A stretch of 64,000 nucleotides of DNA from JACCZX01 sp963791315 (GTDB taxonomy: Bacteria > Pseudomonadota > Gammaproteobacteria > Burkholderiales > Burkholderiaceae_F): positions 248,001-312,000 of the forward strand of contig CAWBRQ010000007.1 of the NCBI GenBank assembly GCA_963791315.1, read 5' to 3'. Numbering within the stretch: the first letter of the stretch is position 1; every line of letters begins with the position of its first letter. Below are positions 54,586 through 64,000 of this stretch, piece by piece. The position numbers and the translations under genes are program-made. The notes beneath the pieces were generated by a model. The model did not search any database, was not told the DNA's origin, and saw only the letters and a list, made by a program, of their open reading frames with translations.

Positions 54586-55170
54586 TCACGCGGCTTCGCC
54601 TGGCGGCTCCTGCGCCGAGACGCCTCCAGCCACGTTGGTAGAAGTGTTATCGAGCGCGGCTGAACGCGCGCGGTCCGTCTTTGCATGCCCTCGCACCGGC
54701 TTGAAAACAAAACGCGACAGCTCAAGCAGGGCCTGCTGGTAGACCTCGCGTTTGAATTCGATCACTGCGTCCAGCGGTACCCAGTAGTCGTGCCAGCGCC
54801 AGGCGTCGAATTCCGGATGCGCACTTGCTCGCAGTCGGACGTCGCAGTCGCGCGCCACAAGGCGCAGCAGAAACCAGATTTGCTTCTGGCCGCGGTAGTT
54901 GCCGCGTAGCTCTCGGCGTATCCACTGATCGGGCACGTCGTAACGTAGCCACTCGCGCGTACGGCCGACGAGCTTTACATGATCGCCGGCTAACCCAATT
55001 TCTTCGCCGAGCTCACGATACATCGCTTGCTCGGGCGACTCGCCGTACTTGATCCCACCCTGCGGGAACTGCCACGAATGCTGTTTGACTCGCTTGCCCC
55101 AGAAAACCTCGTTGCGATTGTTAAGCAGGATGATGCCGACGTTCGGGCGATACCCGTCCTTGTCCAGCAT
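54586..55170 (-). CDS. rppH: RNA pyrophosphohydrolase RppH
   Basis: An intact 194-residue Nudix enzyme that removes pyrophosphate from mRNA 5-prime ends and starts RNA decay. It begins MLDKDGYRPNVGIILLNNRN, then VFWGKRVKQHSWQFPQGGI. The Nudix box spans GGIKYGESPEQAMYRELGEE with IGL. VGRTREWLRYDVPD and YRGQKQIWFLLRL are RppH-specific. The Ala/Thr-rich C-terminal tail is typical of Burkholderiales members. The ATG at 55170 is preferred over upstream in-frame codons because family members begin there. Divergent from proS (43 bases). Confidence 0.95.
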   Translation of the reverse strand: MLDKDGYRPNVGIILLNNRNEVFWGKRVKQHSWQFPQGGIKYGESPEQAMYRELGEEIGLAGDHVKLVGRTREWLRYDVPDQWIRRELRGNYRGQKQIWFLLRLVARDCDVRLRASAHPEFDAWRWHDYWVPLDAVIEFKREVYQQALLELSRFVFKPVRGHAKTDRARSAALDNTSTNVAGGVSAQEPPGEAA

Positions 55171-55213
55171 GCCAACCTCTGAACCTTTACTATTTGTTCG
55201 ATTATAGGGACAG

Positions 55214-56996
55214 ATGAGCTTTAGCTCACTACGCAGCAACGCGATGCGCGCGCGCCAATTTTTCATTTCCACGCTTAAAGAAGCGCCGGCCGATGCCGAG
55301 GTGGTCAGCCATTCGCTGATGCTGCGCGCCGGGATGATTCGGCGCCTGGCAGCCGGCATCTACACGTACATGCCGATTGCGTTGCGCTCGATCCGAAAGA
55401 TCGAAGCAATCATTCGCGAAGAGATGAATCGGGCCGGCGCGGTCGAGTTGCTGATGCCGATCGTGCAGCCGGCGGAATTCTGGGTGCGAATCAGGCCGCT
55501 GGCAGAAAATGGGCCCGGAACTGCTGCGTCTGAAAGATCGGCACGAGCGCGACTTTATCGTGCAGCCTACCAGCGAAGAAGTGATCGCCGATATCGTGCG
55601 TGAGCTGATCGGCAGCTACAAGCAGCTGCCGGTTAATTTTTATCACATTCAAACCAAGTTTCGCGACGAGCGGCGGCCGCGGTTCGGCGTGATGCGCGGA
55701 CGTGAGTTCACGATGAAGGACGCGTACTCGTTCGATCGCGATGAAGCGGGCGCGCAAGCGAGCTACCGGGCGATGTATGACGCATACGTGCGAATCTTCG
55801 AGCGCATGGGGTTGAAGTTTCGTGCGGTGGCAGCCGATACCGGCAACGATCGGCGGCACGGCGAGCCACGAGTTTCAGGTGATTGCCGATACCGGAGAAG
55901 ATGCGATTGCGTATTGCCCGACGTCGGATTACGCCGCCAACGTCGAAATGGCGGAGGCGTTGCCGCTGATTGATAAACGCGTCAGCGCCGAAGGAAGAGC
56001 TGCGCAAGACGCCGACGCCGGGCAAGGAAAAGTGTGAAGACGTGGCGGAGTTGCTCGGACTTCCGCTGGCGCGCACCGTCAAATCCATCGTGCTTGCGGT
56101 CGACGATCCGACAATCCGGCAGCCGCGCGCATCTGGCTGGTGCTGATCCGCGGCGACCACGAGCTCAATGAAGTCAAGGTCAGCAAAGTGCCGGGGTTAA
56201 ACGGTGGATTTCGCTTCGCGACCGAAGCGGAGATCCTGCAACACTTCGGATGCAAGCCGGGCTATCTCGGGCCGATCGGGACGTTGAAACCGGTGACCGA
56301 TCGTCGCCGATCGGACCGTCGCCAACATGAGCGATTTCGTTAGCGGGGCCAATGAACAAGACTTTCACTACACCGGCGTTAACTGGGGCCGTGACATCGC
56401 CGAGCCGATCGTTGCCGACGTGCGCAGCGTCGTCGCGGGCGATCCGTCGCCCGACGGCAACGGTGTGCTGGCGATCCAACGCGGAATCGAGGTGGGGCAC
56501 GTGTTCTCGGGCTTGCCTTATCCGCAGATCGATGAATCTTCAGTTACGTCGATGAGGGTGGGAAGTCGCAAGTCGATGCTGATGGGCTGCTACGGAATCG
56601 GCGTGACGCGTCTGCTCGGCGCGGCGATCGAGCAGAACCACGATGCACAAGGGAATCGTGTGGCCCGATGCCATCGCGCCGTTTTCGGTCGTGCTGACTC
56701 CGGTCGGCTACGGAAAGTCGCAGCAAGTGCGGCAAGTTGCCGACCAGCTCTATGCACAGCTGCAATCGTCGGGCGTTGACGTGCTGCTCGACGATCGCGA
56801 CGAGCGTCCCGGCGTGATGTTTGCGGAAATGGAGCTGATCGGTATTCCACACCGGATCACGGTCGGCGAACGCGGGCTGAAGGAAGGCAACGTCGAGTAC
56901 GTCAATCGCCGTTCGATGCAAACGACATCGATTCCGATTGCCGAGGCATTTGCGTTCGTGCGAGCGCAGCTGGACATTCCCGGTGCCTCCGACTGA
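55214..56996 (+). CDS. proS: Prolyl-tRNA synthetase, bacterial type with editing domain (broken frame)
   Basis: Charges tRNA-Pro. Class II motifs: LMLRAGMIRRLAAGIYTYMP (near motif 1), DFIVQPTSEEVIADIVRELI and KFRDERRPRFGVMRGREFTM (motif 2), and LMGCYGIGVTRLLGAAIEQN (motif 3). An inserted Ala-editing domain (KCEDVAELLGLPLARTVKSI, DHELNEVKVSK) lies at about residues 250-385. The anticodon-binding domain includes IVWPDAIAPFSVVLTPVGYG, VDVLLDDRDERPGVMFAEME and TVGERGLKEGNVEYVNRR. About eight breaks lie between 55488 and 56645. The RppH-ProS order is usual for the order. Confidence 0.93.
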
Positions 56997-57611
56997 CGTT
57001 TTGCGCCGACGCCTGCTCATTGCTGGCGGCGCAGGTGCCGTTGTTCTGCTGCCGTCCGCGGCGCACGCCGGAGCGCAACAGTACGAGCCGATGGCCGACG
57101 CCGTGCGTGTCGCGCTTGCGGCGCAGATTGCCGATCAGCCGCCCGCCGGCGCGACGCTTCGACAAAATCGAAGAGCGCATTGCGTATCTGGCGTGGGTAG
57201 GCGAGATGTCTGAGCGGCTCGGCAACAAGGTCGGCGACTACGCGGCGCGGGTCGAATTCCTCAAGACGCTTGACTACGAGGCCAAGCGCGCGCGGGTCTG
57301 GATCGACAGCTCGTGCTGGCCTTGATCCAGATCGAAAGCAACTTTCGCAAGTACGCGATTTCGATCGCGGGCGCGCGCGGACTGATGCAGGTGATGCCGT
57401 TTTGGACGCGATTGATCGGCGATGGCGAGTCACGCCATCTCTTTTCGATGCGCACGCAATCTGCGATATGGCACCGTAATCCTGCGTCACTACCTCGATA
57501 TCGAGCGCGGAGACTTGTTCATGGCGCTCGGTCGCTACAACGGCAGCCGGGGCGGGCGGCCGTATCCGAGACTCGATCCTCGCAGCCTGGAAAAACCGCT
57601 GGACACTATGA
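56983..57611 (+). CDS. Lytic transglycosylase (SLT domain) with signal peptide (broken frame)
   Basis: A periplasmic muramidase-like enzyme. It begins at a GTG inside the end of proS: VPPTDVLRRRLLIAGGAGAV, a signal peptide with an arginine cluster, then a cleavage-like SAAHA. After a change near 57162 come FDKIEERIAYLAWVGEMSER, then (near 57300) LVLALIQIESNFRKYAISIA with the catalytic Glu, ARGLMQVMPFWTRLIG, and (near 57450) GTVILRHYLDIERGDLFMAL with RYNGSRG. A last change near 57565 gives ILAAWKNRWTL and a stop at 57611. Motifs fit family 1 SLT domains. Confidence 0.85.
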
Positions 57612-57704
57612 AGTAAAGCCGGGCGAGCAACGACGCCGAATCCCCGCATTGGATGAGCCGAAGAACGCTCAGGCGCAGGCGACGATGTAAGCGCGCGGAT
57701 CGGG

Positions 57705-59084
57705 CTAACGCGGCATGCCAGGCAGGCCTTTCAGTGCCACCGAGCCCTCGCATCATCTTCGCAAGGCCACCCTTCTTCATCTGCTTCATCATTGCCTGCA
57801 TCTGATCGAACTGCTTCAGCATTCGGTTGACTTCCTGCACCGGAACGCCGGCGCCGGCGGCGATGCGACGCTTGCGCGAAGCCTTGATCAGCTCGGGTTT
57901 TGCGCGCTCGGCGGCGGTCATCGAATTGATGATGCCTTCGGTGCGGCGGATTTGCTTGTCCTGCACGTCGGCGTTCACCTGACCGGCCGCTTGCAGCCAG
58001 CTGCGCCGGCAGCTTGTCGACCAGGCTTGAAAGCCCACCCATCTTGCGCATCTGCACGATCTGCTCTTGAAATCGTTCAGATCAAAGCGCTCGCCCGATT
58101 GCATGCGCTTGGCAAACTTTTGTGCGCTGGCCTGACGTCGACCGATTTCTTGACATCTTCGACCAACGCGACGATGTCGCCCATGCCAAGGATGCGACTT
58201 GCCATTCGATCGGGTGCAAACGGCTCGAAGCCCATCAAGCTTTTCGCCGACGCCGACGAACTTGATCGGCTGGCCGGTGACGTGCCGAACCGATAGCGCC
58301 GCGCCGCCGCGCGAATCGCCGTCGAGCTTGGTCAGGATGACGCCGGTCAATGGCAGGCGATCGGCAAACACTTTGGCGGTCGCGACCGCGTCTTGTCCGA
58401 GCATCGCGTCGACCACGAACAGTGTCTCGATCGGCTTAACCGCGCTTCCAGCGCTGCGACCTCCTGCATCATCGCCTCGTCGATCGCGAGGCGTCCCGCC
58501 GTGTCGACGATCAGCACATCGAAGTAATGGCGCTTGGCGTGGTCGATCGCACGCGCCGCAATATCAAGCGGTTGATCGCCGACGGCCGATGGGAAGAATT
58601 GCGCGTCCGCCTGTTCCGCAACCAATTTGAGCTGTTCGATCGCGGCTGGCCGATAGACGTCGGTCGACACCGCCAGGACCTTCTTGTTGCGCTCCGCTTT
58701 CAGCCAGCGCGCAAGCTTTCCTGCCGTGGTGGTCTTGCCGGCGCCCTGCAAACCCGCGAGCAGGATCACCGCCGGCGGTTGTGTCGCGAGATTCAGTTGG
58801 CGCTGCCTGTCGTCGAGGTCGCCGCCCATCAGAGCGGTCAACTCGCGCTGTACGACGCCGACCAGCGCCTGGCCCGGCGTCAAACTCCCGATCACGTCTT
58901 CGCCGAGGGCCTGTTCCTTGATGCGAGCGATGAAATCACGCACGACCGGCAGTGCAACATCGGCCTCGAGCAACGCGACGCGCACTTCGCGCAGCATCGC
59001 CTGCATGTTTTCTTCGGTCAGGCGCGCCTCACCACGCATCGTCTTTACGACACGCGCGAGTCTGGTAGTGAGTTGATCAAGCAT
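57705..59084 (-). CDS. ffh: Signal recognition particle protein Ffh (broken frame)
   Basis: The GTPase of the signal recognition particle, delivering inner-membrane proteins to SecYEG. It begins MLDQLTTRLARVVKTMRGEA. Motifs: LLAGLQGAGKTTTAGKLARW (G1), STDVYRPAAIEQLKLVAEQA, VLIVDTAGRLAIDEAMMQEV (G3), ILTKLDGDSRGGAALSVRHV (G4) and KFVGVGEKL. The methionine-rich M domain has GFEPFAPDRMASRILGMGDI, RRIAAGAGVPVQEVNRMLKQ and MQAMMKQMKKGG. Breaks lie near 58430, 58230, 58125, 58050, 58000 and 57735. The end at 57705 (GLPGMPR) follows the last one. Confidence 0.93.
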
Positions 59085-59152
59085 TGAAAAAGGAAGCGAA
59101 TTTCGCCTTATGCGCAGAGGAAAAATGCAATAGCTGCATGGTATAAAGATTC

Positions 59153-59990
59153 ATGCAGTTGCGCTTCGAGTGGCTCGCATTGTACGTGGCCGTCGCCGCG
59201 CTTTACCTGCTGCTGGCATGGCGCGAATGGAGCGGTCAGCGTCCCGGCTCCGAGCGTGCGCCGGTGTGGCACGGTGTCGTGCTTGGCTTGACGCTCGTGC
59301 TGCACGGCGACGTTACTTTTGCATGGCATGTTCGAAACCGGCGAGTTGCGCTTCGGGTTTGCGCATGCGCTTTCGGCGACGCTTTGGCTCACCGCCTTGA
59401 TCGTATGTGTCGAGACCATGTTCTCGCCATCGCGCGGCATGTTCTTGCTAGTGCTGCCCCTGGCGGCCGTTGCAGCTTTGCTGCCCGCGTTGTTCCCTGG
59501 CGCAATCGTGGGCAGGTCTAGCGGAGCGCCGTTGTTCCAGGTCCATTTGCTGCTGGCGATTCTTGCCTACAGCCTGCTGACGATCGCTGCGATCCATGCG
59601 CTGCTGATGGCGACGATGGAGCGGCGGCTGCACGGAGAGGCCGCAGGCTCGGGCCGGCTTGCATTTGTCATTGATCGACTGCCGCCATTGCTAGCGATGG
59701 AAGGCGTGTTGTTCCGCCTGATCACGGTGGGATTCATTTTGCTCACGGCGACGCTCGCTAGCGGGATTTTCTTTTCGGAGCAACTGTTCGGAAGACCGCT
59801 GCGGTTTGATCACAAGACGGTGTTTGCAATCGCCTCCTGGATCGTGTTCGCTGGGTTGTTGCTGGGGCGCATGGTGTTTGGCTGGCGCGGACGCACGGCG
59901 CTGCGGTGGACGATCACAGGATTTGTAATGTTGATGTTGGCCTACGTCGGCAGTCACTTTGTGCTCGAAGTGCTGCTGCAGAGGGTTTGA
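59153..59990 (+). CDS. CcsA/YpjD-like cytochrome c assembly membrane protein (one frame break)
   Basis: A polytopic membrane protein of about 280 residues with eight predicted helices, in the CcsA/CcmC/YpjD family. This family includes heme-handling proteins of cytochrome c maturation; the small YpjD members have no proven role. The N-terminal helix is WLALYVAVAALYLLLAWREW. After one extra base near 59318 come FGFAHALSATLWLTALIVCV, LFQVHLLLAILAYSLLTIAA and FDHKTVFAIASWIVFAGLLL. The His of VHLLLAI and of DHKTVF are candidate heme ligands. It is divergent from ffh, an arrangement common in Betaproteobacteria. Confidence 0.8.
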
Positions 59991-59993
59991 GCA

Positions 59994-60228
59994 ATGAGTC
60001 GGATTGTGTTTTTTGTACTGCTTGCGCTGGCTGATCTACCTTGTCTGGCGCTTGCTGCAGAAAAAGCAACTACCACCGAGCGGCGCCGATTCGAGCGTTG
60101 CCCGCCTGCCGATGGTGAGCTGCGCAACGTGCGGCCTGCATGTCCCGCGCGAAGAGGCGCTGGTGCAGGATGAGCGCTACTTCTGCTGCGAGGAGCATCG
60201 CCGAGCGATGCCGCCATCGCGCGAATAA
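59994..60228 (+). CDS. PP0621-type small membrane protein with zinc-ribbon (one frame break)
   Basis: A protein of about 77 residues. After MSRIVFFVLL and a one-base change near 60027 it reads LIYLVWRLLQKKQLPPSG, completing a single membrane helix, then a linker and LPMVSCATCGLHVPREEALV with DERYFCCEEHRRAM. The CxxC plus CCxxH pattern suggests a zinc site like that of YacG- or TRASH-type fingers. It matches what I recall as the PP0621 family, usually next to the CcsA-like gene and pilS. Function unknown. Confidence 0.75.
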
Positions 60229-60256
60229 TGCGGCGAATCCTTGTGTTTCGCACCGA

Positions 60257-61985
60257 GTGAACGCCTCCGACACGTCGATCCAATCGGTCGAATTGCCGCT
60301 GGACGGCAAGCCGATTGGCGATGACGAAACGCCATGGCGCGCGCTCGAATATTTTGCCAGCACGCGCGTGATCGTCGCCGCCGCGCTCGTGTTCGCCAGC
60401 GCGGCCTTTGGGCCGCGCCCGATGGGAGTCAGCGGTGCCGCAGGGTCGACACTCGCTGCATCACTGTCGTACTTCGCCTTGGCCGCGTTGTTCGCCGGGC
60501 TTTCCCTTTATCTGCATCGACGCTTCTTGGCGCAGTTGATCGGGCAACTGGTGCTCGATCTTGTCGTTATCACGGTGCTGGTGGTCAGCGGCGGCGGGGT
60601 TGCATCGGGGTGGGTGATCTTGTTTCTGCTGCCACTGGCGGGCGCATCATTGTTGCTGCCGTCAACGCTTGTGTTTTTCGTGTGCGCCGTCGCGGTGTTG
60701 ACAATCTTGATCGATGCCGGATTGCGCACGCTGTCGGCGGACGGCTCCGATCCGTTGCTTTTTCAGGCGGGCCTTTATGGCGCTGCGCTATTCGCCGTCA
60801 CTGCGCTGCTGCGCGCGCTGAGTTCGAGACTGGCCGAGCCAGGAGCGCCTGGCGCGCGCAGCGCGGTCGCGACCTGCAGAATCAGCTCGCGATCAACCGG
60901 TTGGTGATTGCACAGATGCAGCAGGGCGTGATCGTCGTTGATCCGGCAACCCAGGTGCGCGCGAATAACCGCGCCGCTCGTCGGATGTTGGGCCTCGAGC
61001 CATCGGCGCAGCTCACCGGTGTGCGGCTGACGGACGTTCCGTCCGCCAGTGCGCTGGCGGAAGCCTTCGTCCGCTGGGTCGATGCAGGGCGCAGCGAAGG
61101 CGCGTGGTCGAACACGGTGATGGCCGGCGCGGATACGGCCATGAGCCCACTGATCGAATCACGAATGCGCGCACGCTTCGCAAGGCCGACGTCGGGCTCC
61201 GACGAGGAGTTTGTCATCTTTATAGAAGACGTACGCGATGTCGAAGACCGTGCTCAGCAATTGAAGCTCGCCGCGATGGGCCGCCTGACGGCGTCGATCG
61301 CGCACGAGATTCGCAATCCGCTAGCTGCGATCAGCCACGCCGGCCAGTTAATGGGTGAGGACAGTGCGGATCCGCTACTTAAGCGCTTGGCGGGTATCGT
61401 GCGTGAAAATACTCAGCGGCTTAACCGACTTGTCGAAGACGTGTTGAGGGTCGCGCGCCGCGAGCCCCCGCTGGGCGACGAAATCGATATCAACGAGTTC
61501 GTGCAGCAGTTCATGACCGAGTTCGCCCGAGACCGGGGGCTTGCTCCAACAACGATTCAACTCGAACCCGAGGCTGGACTGCGCGTGAAATTCGAGCAAT
61601 CACATCTGCGCCAAGTACTTTATAACCTTGTCGACAATGCTCTGCGCTATGCGACGGGGGGCGCGAAGTCAGTGCGGATCAGTGATCGAACAGGCGCCTG
61701 AGCAGGATCGCGCACAGCTATGGGTGTTCGATGACGGTGCAGGCGTACCGGCCGATGCGCGAGCTGCGTTGTTCGAACCGTTTTTCACGACGCGCACGCA
61801 GGGAACCGGCCTTGGGCTCTATCTTGGCGCGCGAGTTTTGCGTTACCAATCGGGCGGTGCTGTCGTATTCATCGCGGCGCGAGATCGACGGCTCATCGCG
61901 TGACGGGTTTTTACTTCGATTTGGAGGAGGCGCACTGGTGGGTAACGAGCAGCAGGGCTTTCTCGATACGCTTCCTATTCGCTAG
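60257..61985 (+). CDS. pilS: Sensor kinase PilS (broken frame)
   Basis: The membrane histidine kinase that controls pilin transcription through PilR. It starts at a GTG. Six hydrophobic helices run from about residue 30 to 190 (ASTRVIVAAALVFASAAFG, LIGQLVLDLVVITVLVVSGG and so on). A PAS region begins NRLVIAQMQQGVIVVDPATQ. The phosphoacceptor is in TASIAHEIRNPLAAISHAGQ, the N-box in LYNLVDNALRYA, and the G-boxes in VFDDGAGVPADAR and GTGLGLYLARE. Frame changes lie near 60836, 60858, 61677 and 61830. The last residues are uncertain; another frame would end at 61989. Confidence 0.88.
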
Positions 61986-62012
61986 ATGAGCGTTGAGCAA
62001 TAACTTACTCAA

Positions 62013-63504
62013 ATGAACCCATCTGTCGGCTCCGAGCCGTCGCCTGCCGCGCCGATGCAGCGCAGGTTGCCGGCGGTGCTGGTGGTCGACGACGAGGCCG
62101 ACCTGCGCGAGTTGTTGTCTCTGACACTGGTGCGTCTAGGCCTGGACGTCGATACGGCAGAATCAGTTGCCGCTGCACGTGCGTTACTTGCACGCAACGC
62201 GTACGCGCTGTGCCTGACCGATATGCGGTTGCCCGACGGCACCGGCCTCGATCTGGTGCGGCATGTGTCGGCATCGGCCGGTCCGCCAATCGCCGTGATC
62301 ACTGCCTACGGCAGTGCTGAAAATGCTGTAGCAGCGCTAAAGGCGGGCGCATTCGATTATCTGACCAAGCCGGTTGATATCAATCAATTGCGCATGCTGG
62401 TTCGCTCGGCAGTTCGCGAATCACCCGAAGCTGCCGACGCTCCTGCCGCGCCAACCTTGAGCGGCGCCAGTTCATTGGCGCGCTTGACCGGCGACACGCC
62501 GGTCATGCAGCAAATGCGGGCCATGATCAGCCGGCTCGCGCGCAGCATGGCACCAGTGGCTATTCGCGGCGAGTCAGGCAGCGGCAAGGAGCTCGCCGCG
62601 CGCGCGATTCACGACTCTTCGAGCCGAAGCCAGCAGCCGTTTATCGCGGTCAATTGCGGCGCGATTCCTGAGACCCTGATGGAGGCCGAGTTTTTCGGGT
62701 ACCGCAAGGGCGCGTTTACGGGTGCCGAGCGCGATCGTGAGGGGTTCTTCCAGGCAGCCGCCGGCGGGACACTTTTCCTTGACGAAGTGGCCGAGTTGCC
62801 ACTTGCGATGCAGGTCAAATTGCTGCGCGCGATCCAGGAGCGCAGAGTGCGCAAAGTGGGGGCGTCAGTTGAAGAACCGGTGGACGTTCGGCTGGTCAGT
62901 GCGACGCATCAAGACTTGGGCGCACTCGTCACCGCCGGAAGATTTAGGCAGGATTTGTTTTACCGTCTGAATGTGATCGAGTTGCGCGTGCCGGGGTTGC
63001 GCGAACGACTGGACGACATCCCGCTGCTTGCCGAATCCATCTTGGCGCGTATCTCCGAGCGCGCAGGTGCGCGACGCGCGCATTTGTCGCCGGCAGCTAC
63101 GGTTGCGCTGAGGCGCTATCGGTTTCCGGGCAATGTGCGCGAGCTCGAAAATATTCTCGAGCGCGCAGTCGCGTTGGCCGGCGATGACGTGTTAATGGCT
63201 GATGATCTGATGCTGCCCGGACGCTGAGGTCGACGTGCCGATGGAAGCAGAGCCGGTTTCGGTAGACGAAGCGGCGGTGCCGCTGCCCGAACCAGCCGAA
63301 GACTTAGCAACCTCCGCAGTGTTGGATTTTCAGGTTGTCGATGGAGTACCGACCTCGCTGGGCGCGTATCTCGACTCGCTTGAGCGCGATGCAATTCGCT
63401 GCGCGCTTGCCAAGACGCGTTATAACCGCACGGCTGCTGCTCAGCTACTTGGCATCACGTTTCGACAACTACGCTACCGGATGCAGCGGCTCGGCATAAA
63501 GTGA
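62013..63504 (+). CDS. pilR: Sigma-54 response regulator PilR (one frame break)
   Basis: An NtrC-family activator of pilin genes. The receiver has VLVVDDEADLRELLSLTLVR, the phospho-Asp in LCLTDMRLPDGTGLDLV, and DYLTKPVDIN. The AAA+ domain has GESGSGKELAARAIHD (Walker A), the sigma-54 contact loop RKGAFTGAERDREGFFQ, and GGTLFLDEVAELPLAMQ (Walker B); FPGNVRELENILERAVAL ends the AAA+ region. After a change near 63225 a linker leads to a Fis-type helix-turn-helix (YNRTAAAQLLGITFRQLRYR). About 496 residues. It follows pilS and its TGA overlaps the ampD GTG. Confidence 0.93.
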
Positions 63505-64000
63505 TCGTCCGCGCCGACGGCTGGCTCGAAGGCGCTGTCCGCATCGATTCGCCGAACTTCGATGCGCGGCCGCCCGGTACCGCGATCGGATTGATCGTCG
63601 TCCACAACATTAGCCTGCCGCCCGGTAACTACGGAGGCGGTCACGTATCGCGGCTGTTCACCAATGAGCTCGAGGTTTCCGCCGATCCCTATTTCGCGCA
63701 GCTGGTCGGCTTGCACGTATCGTCGCATGTCCTGATCGAGCGCGACGGCCGGGTGACCCAATACGTCTCTTTCGCCGACCGTGCGTGGCACGCGGGCGTT
63801 TCGCAATTCGATGGCCGTGCCGCGTGCAACGATTTTTCCGTTGGCATCGAGCTCGAGGGAACCGACTTCGAGCCGTTTGCCGATGCGCAATATGAAGCGC
63901 TGAACTCGGTCATCGCTGCGTTGCTTGCTGCGTACCCCATTGAAGCAGTGCGTGGCCATTCCGATATCGCACCCGATCGAAAGACCGATCCCGGTCCGTT
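63501..64000 (+). CDS. ampD: 1,6-anhydro-N-acetylmuramyl-L-alanine amidase AmpD, cut by the right edge
   Basis: A cytoplasmic zinc amidase in peptidoglycan recycling. The frame is open from the GTG at 63501 (GTGA overlap with pilR) to the window end, 166 codons. Motifs: SPNFDARPPGTAIGLIVVHN (first zinc His), ISLPPGNYGGGHVSRLFTN, SSHVLIERDGRVTQYVSFAD, RAWHAGVSQFDGRAACNDFS, GIELEGTDFEPFADAQYEAL and VRGHSDIAPDRKTDPGPF, which supplies the second zinc His and the Asp ligand. Family members are about 180-200 residues, so only the last residues are missing. No frame break is visible. Confidence 0.95.
   Translation, partial: MIVRADGWLEGAVRIDSPNFDARPPGTAIGLIVVHNISLPPGNYGGGHVSRLFTNELEVSADPYFAQLVGLHVSSHVLIERDGRVTQYVSFADRAWHAGVSQFDGRAACNDFSVGIELEGTDFEPFADAQYEALNSVIAALLAAYPIEAVRGHSDIAPDRKTDPGP

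Overview
The window is G+C-rich DNA from a betaproteobacterium, most probably of the order Burkholderiales. This rests on gene order: rnpB, ndh and the full mraZ-to-lpxC division and cell-wall cluster, then DUF721, an M23 peptidase, secA, argJ, a DUF815 ATPase, a Nudix-ThiE fusion, yacG, zapD, coaE, pilD, pilC, pilB, tRNA-Pro, ispB, rplU, rpmA, obg, proB, rppH, proS, ffh, pilS, pilR and ampD. The species cannot be named from sequence alone.

Layout. 1-189: edge of a possible FlgM. 293-16784: a dense signalling block. It holds an eight-PAS HisKA_2 kinase with an ANTAR antiterminator-type regulator, a small membrane zinc-ribbon protein, a HisKA kinase on the minus strand, a large hybrid kinase (sensor-HAMP-GAF-PAS-PAS-HisKA-HATPase-REC-REC-Hpt), a REC-PAS-GGDEF-EAL protein, a CPA2 antiporter, and a NarL-type regulator with a REC-HisKA_3 kinase. 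16843-18598: promoter and gene of RNase P RNA, then type II NADH dehydrogenase. 18634-36911: dcw cluster with a promoter and a two-box MraZ operator in front. 36908-45565: DUF721, M23, secA, argJ, DUF815, Nudix-ThiE, yacG, zapD. 45599-50141: coaE and the type IV pilus genes pilD, pilC, pilB, minus strand. 50381-54585: tRNA-Pro(CGG), ispB, then rplU-rpmA-terminator-obg-proB. 54586-64000: rppH, proS, a lytic transglycosylase, ffh, a CcsA-like protein, a PP0621-type protein, pilS, pilR and the start of ampD. No stretch longer than about 300 bases lacks a gene or RNA.

Condition of the sequence. Most genes read through only if single bases are removed. Nearly every frame change is a +1 step (one extra base); a few sites look like one missing base. 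The affected genes are mostly essential (rsmH, ftsI, murC-G, mraY, ftsZ, ffh, proS), and the encoded residues on both sides of each break remain family-typical. I therefore annotate them as whole genes spanning the breaks and regard the breaks as probable sequencing or assembly errors, not pseudogenes. Coordinates are outer bounds. Unbroken genes include mraZ, DUF815, Nudix-ThiE, yacG, zapD, rplU, rpmA, rppH and the visible part of ampD.

How the parts work together. The dcw cluster makes the UDP-MurNAc-pentapeptide and lipid precursors (murE, murF, mraY, murD, murG, murC, ddl) next to the divisome proteins that use them (ftsL, ftsI, ftsW, ftsQ, ftsA, ftsZ); zapD adds an FtsZ cross-linker. PilBCD are the motor ATPase, inner-membrane platform and prepilin peptidase of type IV pili, and PilS-PilR is the sigma-54 system that usually drives pilin expression. 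The left block is where uncharacterised regulation is most likely.
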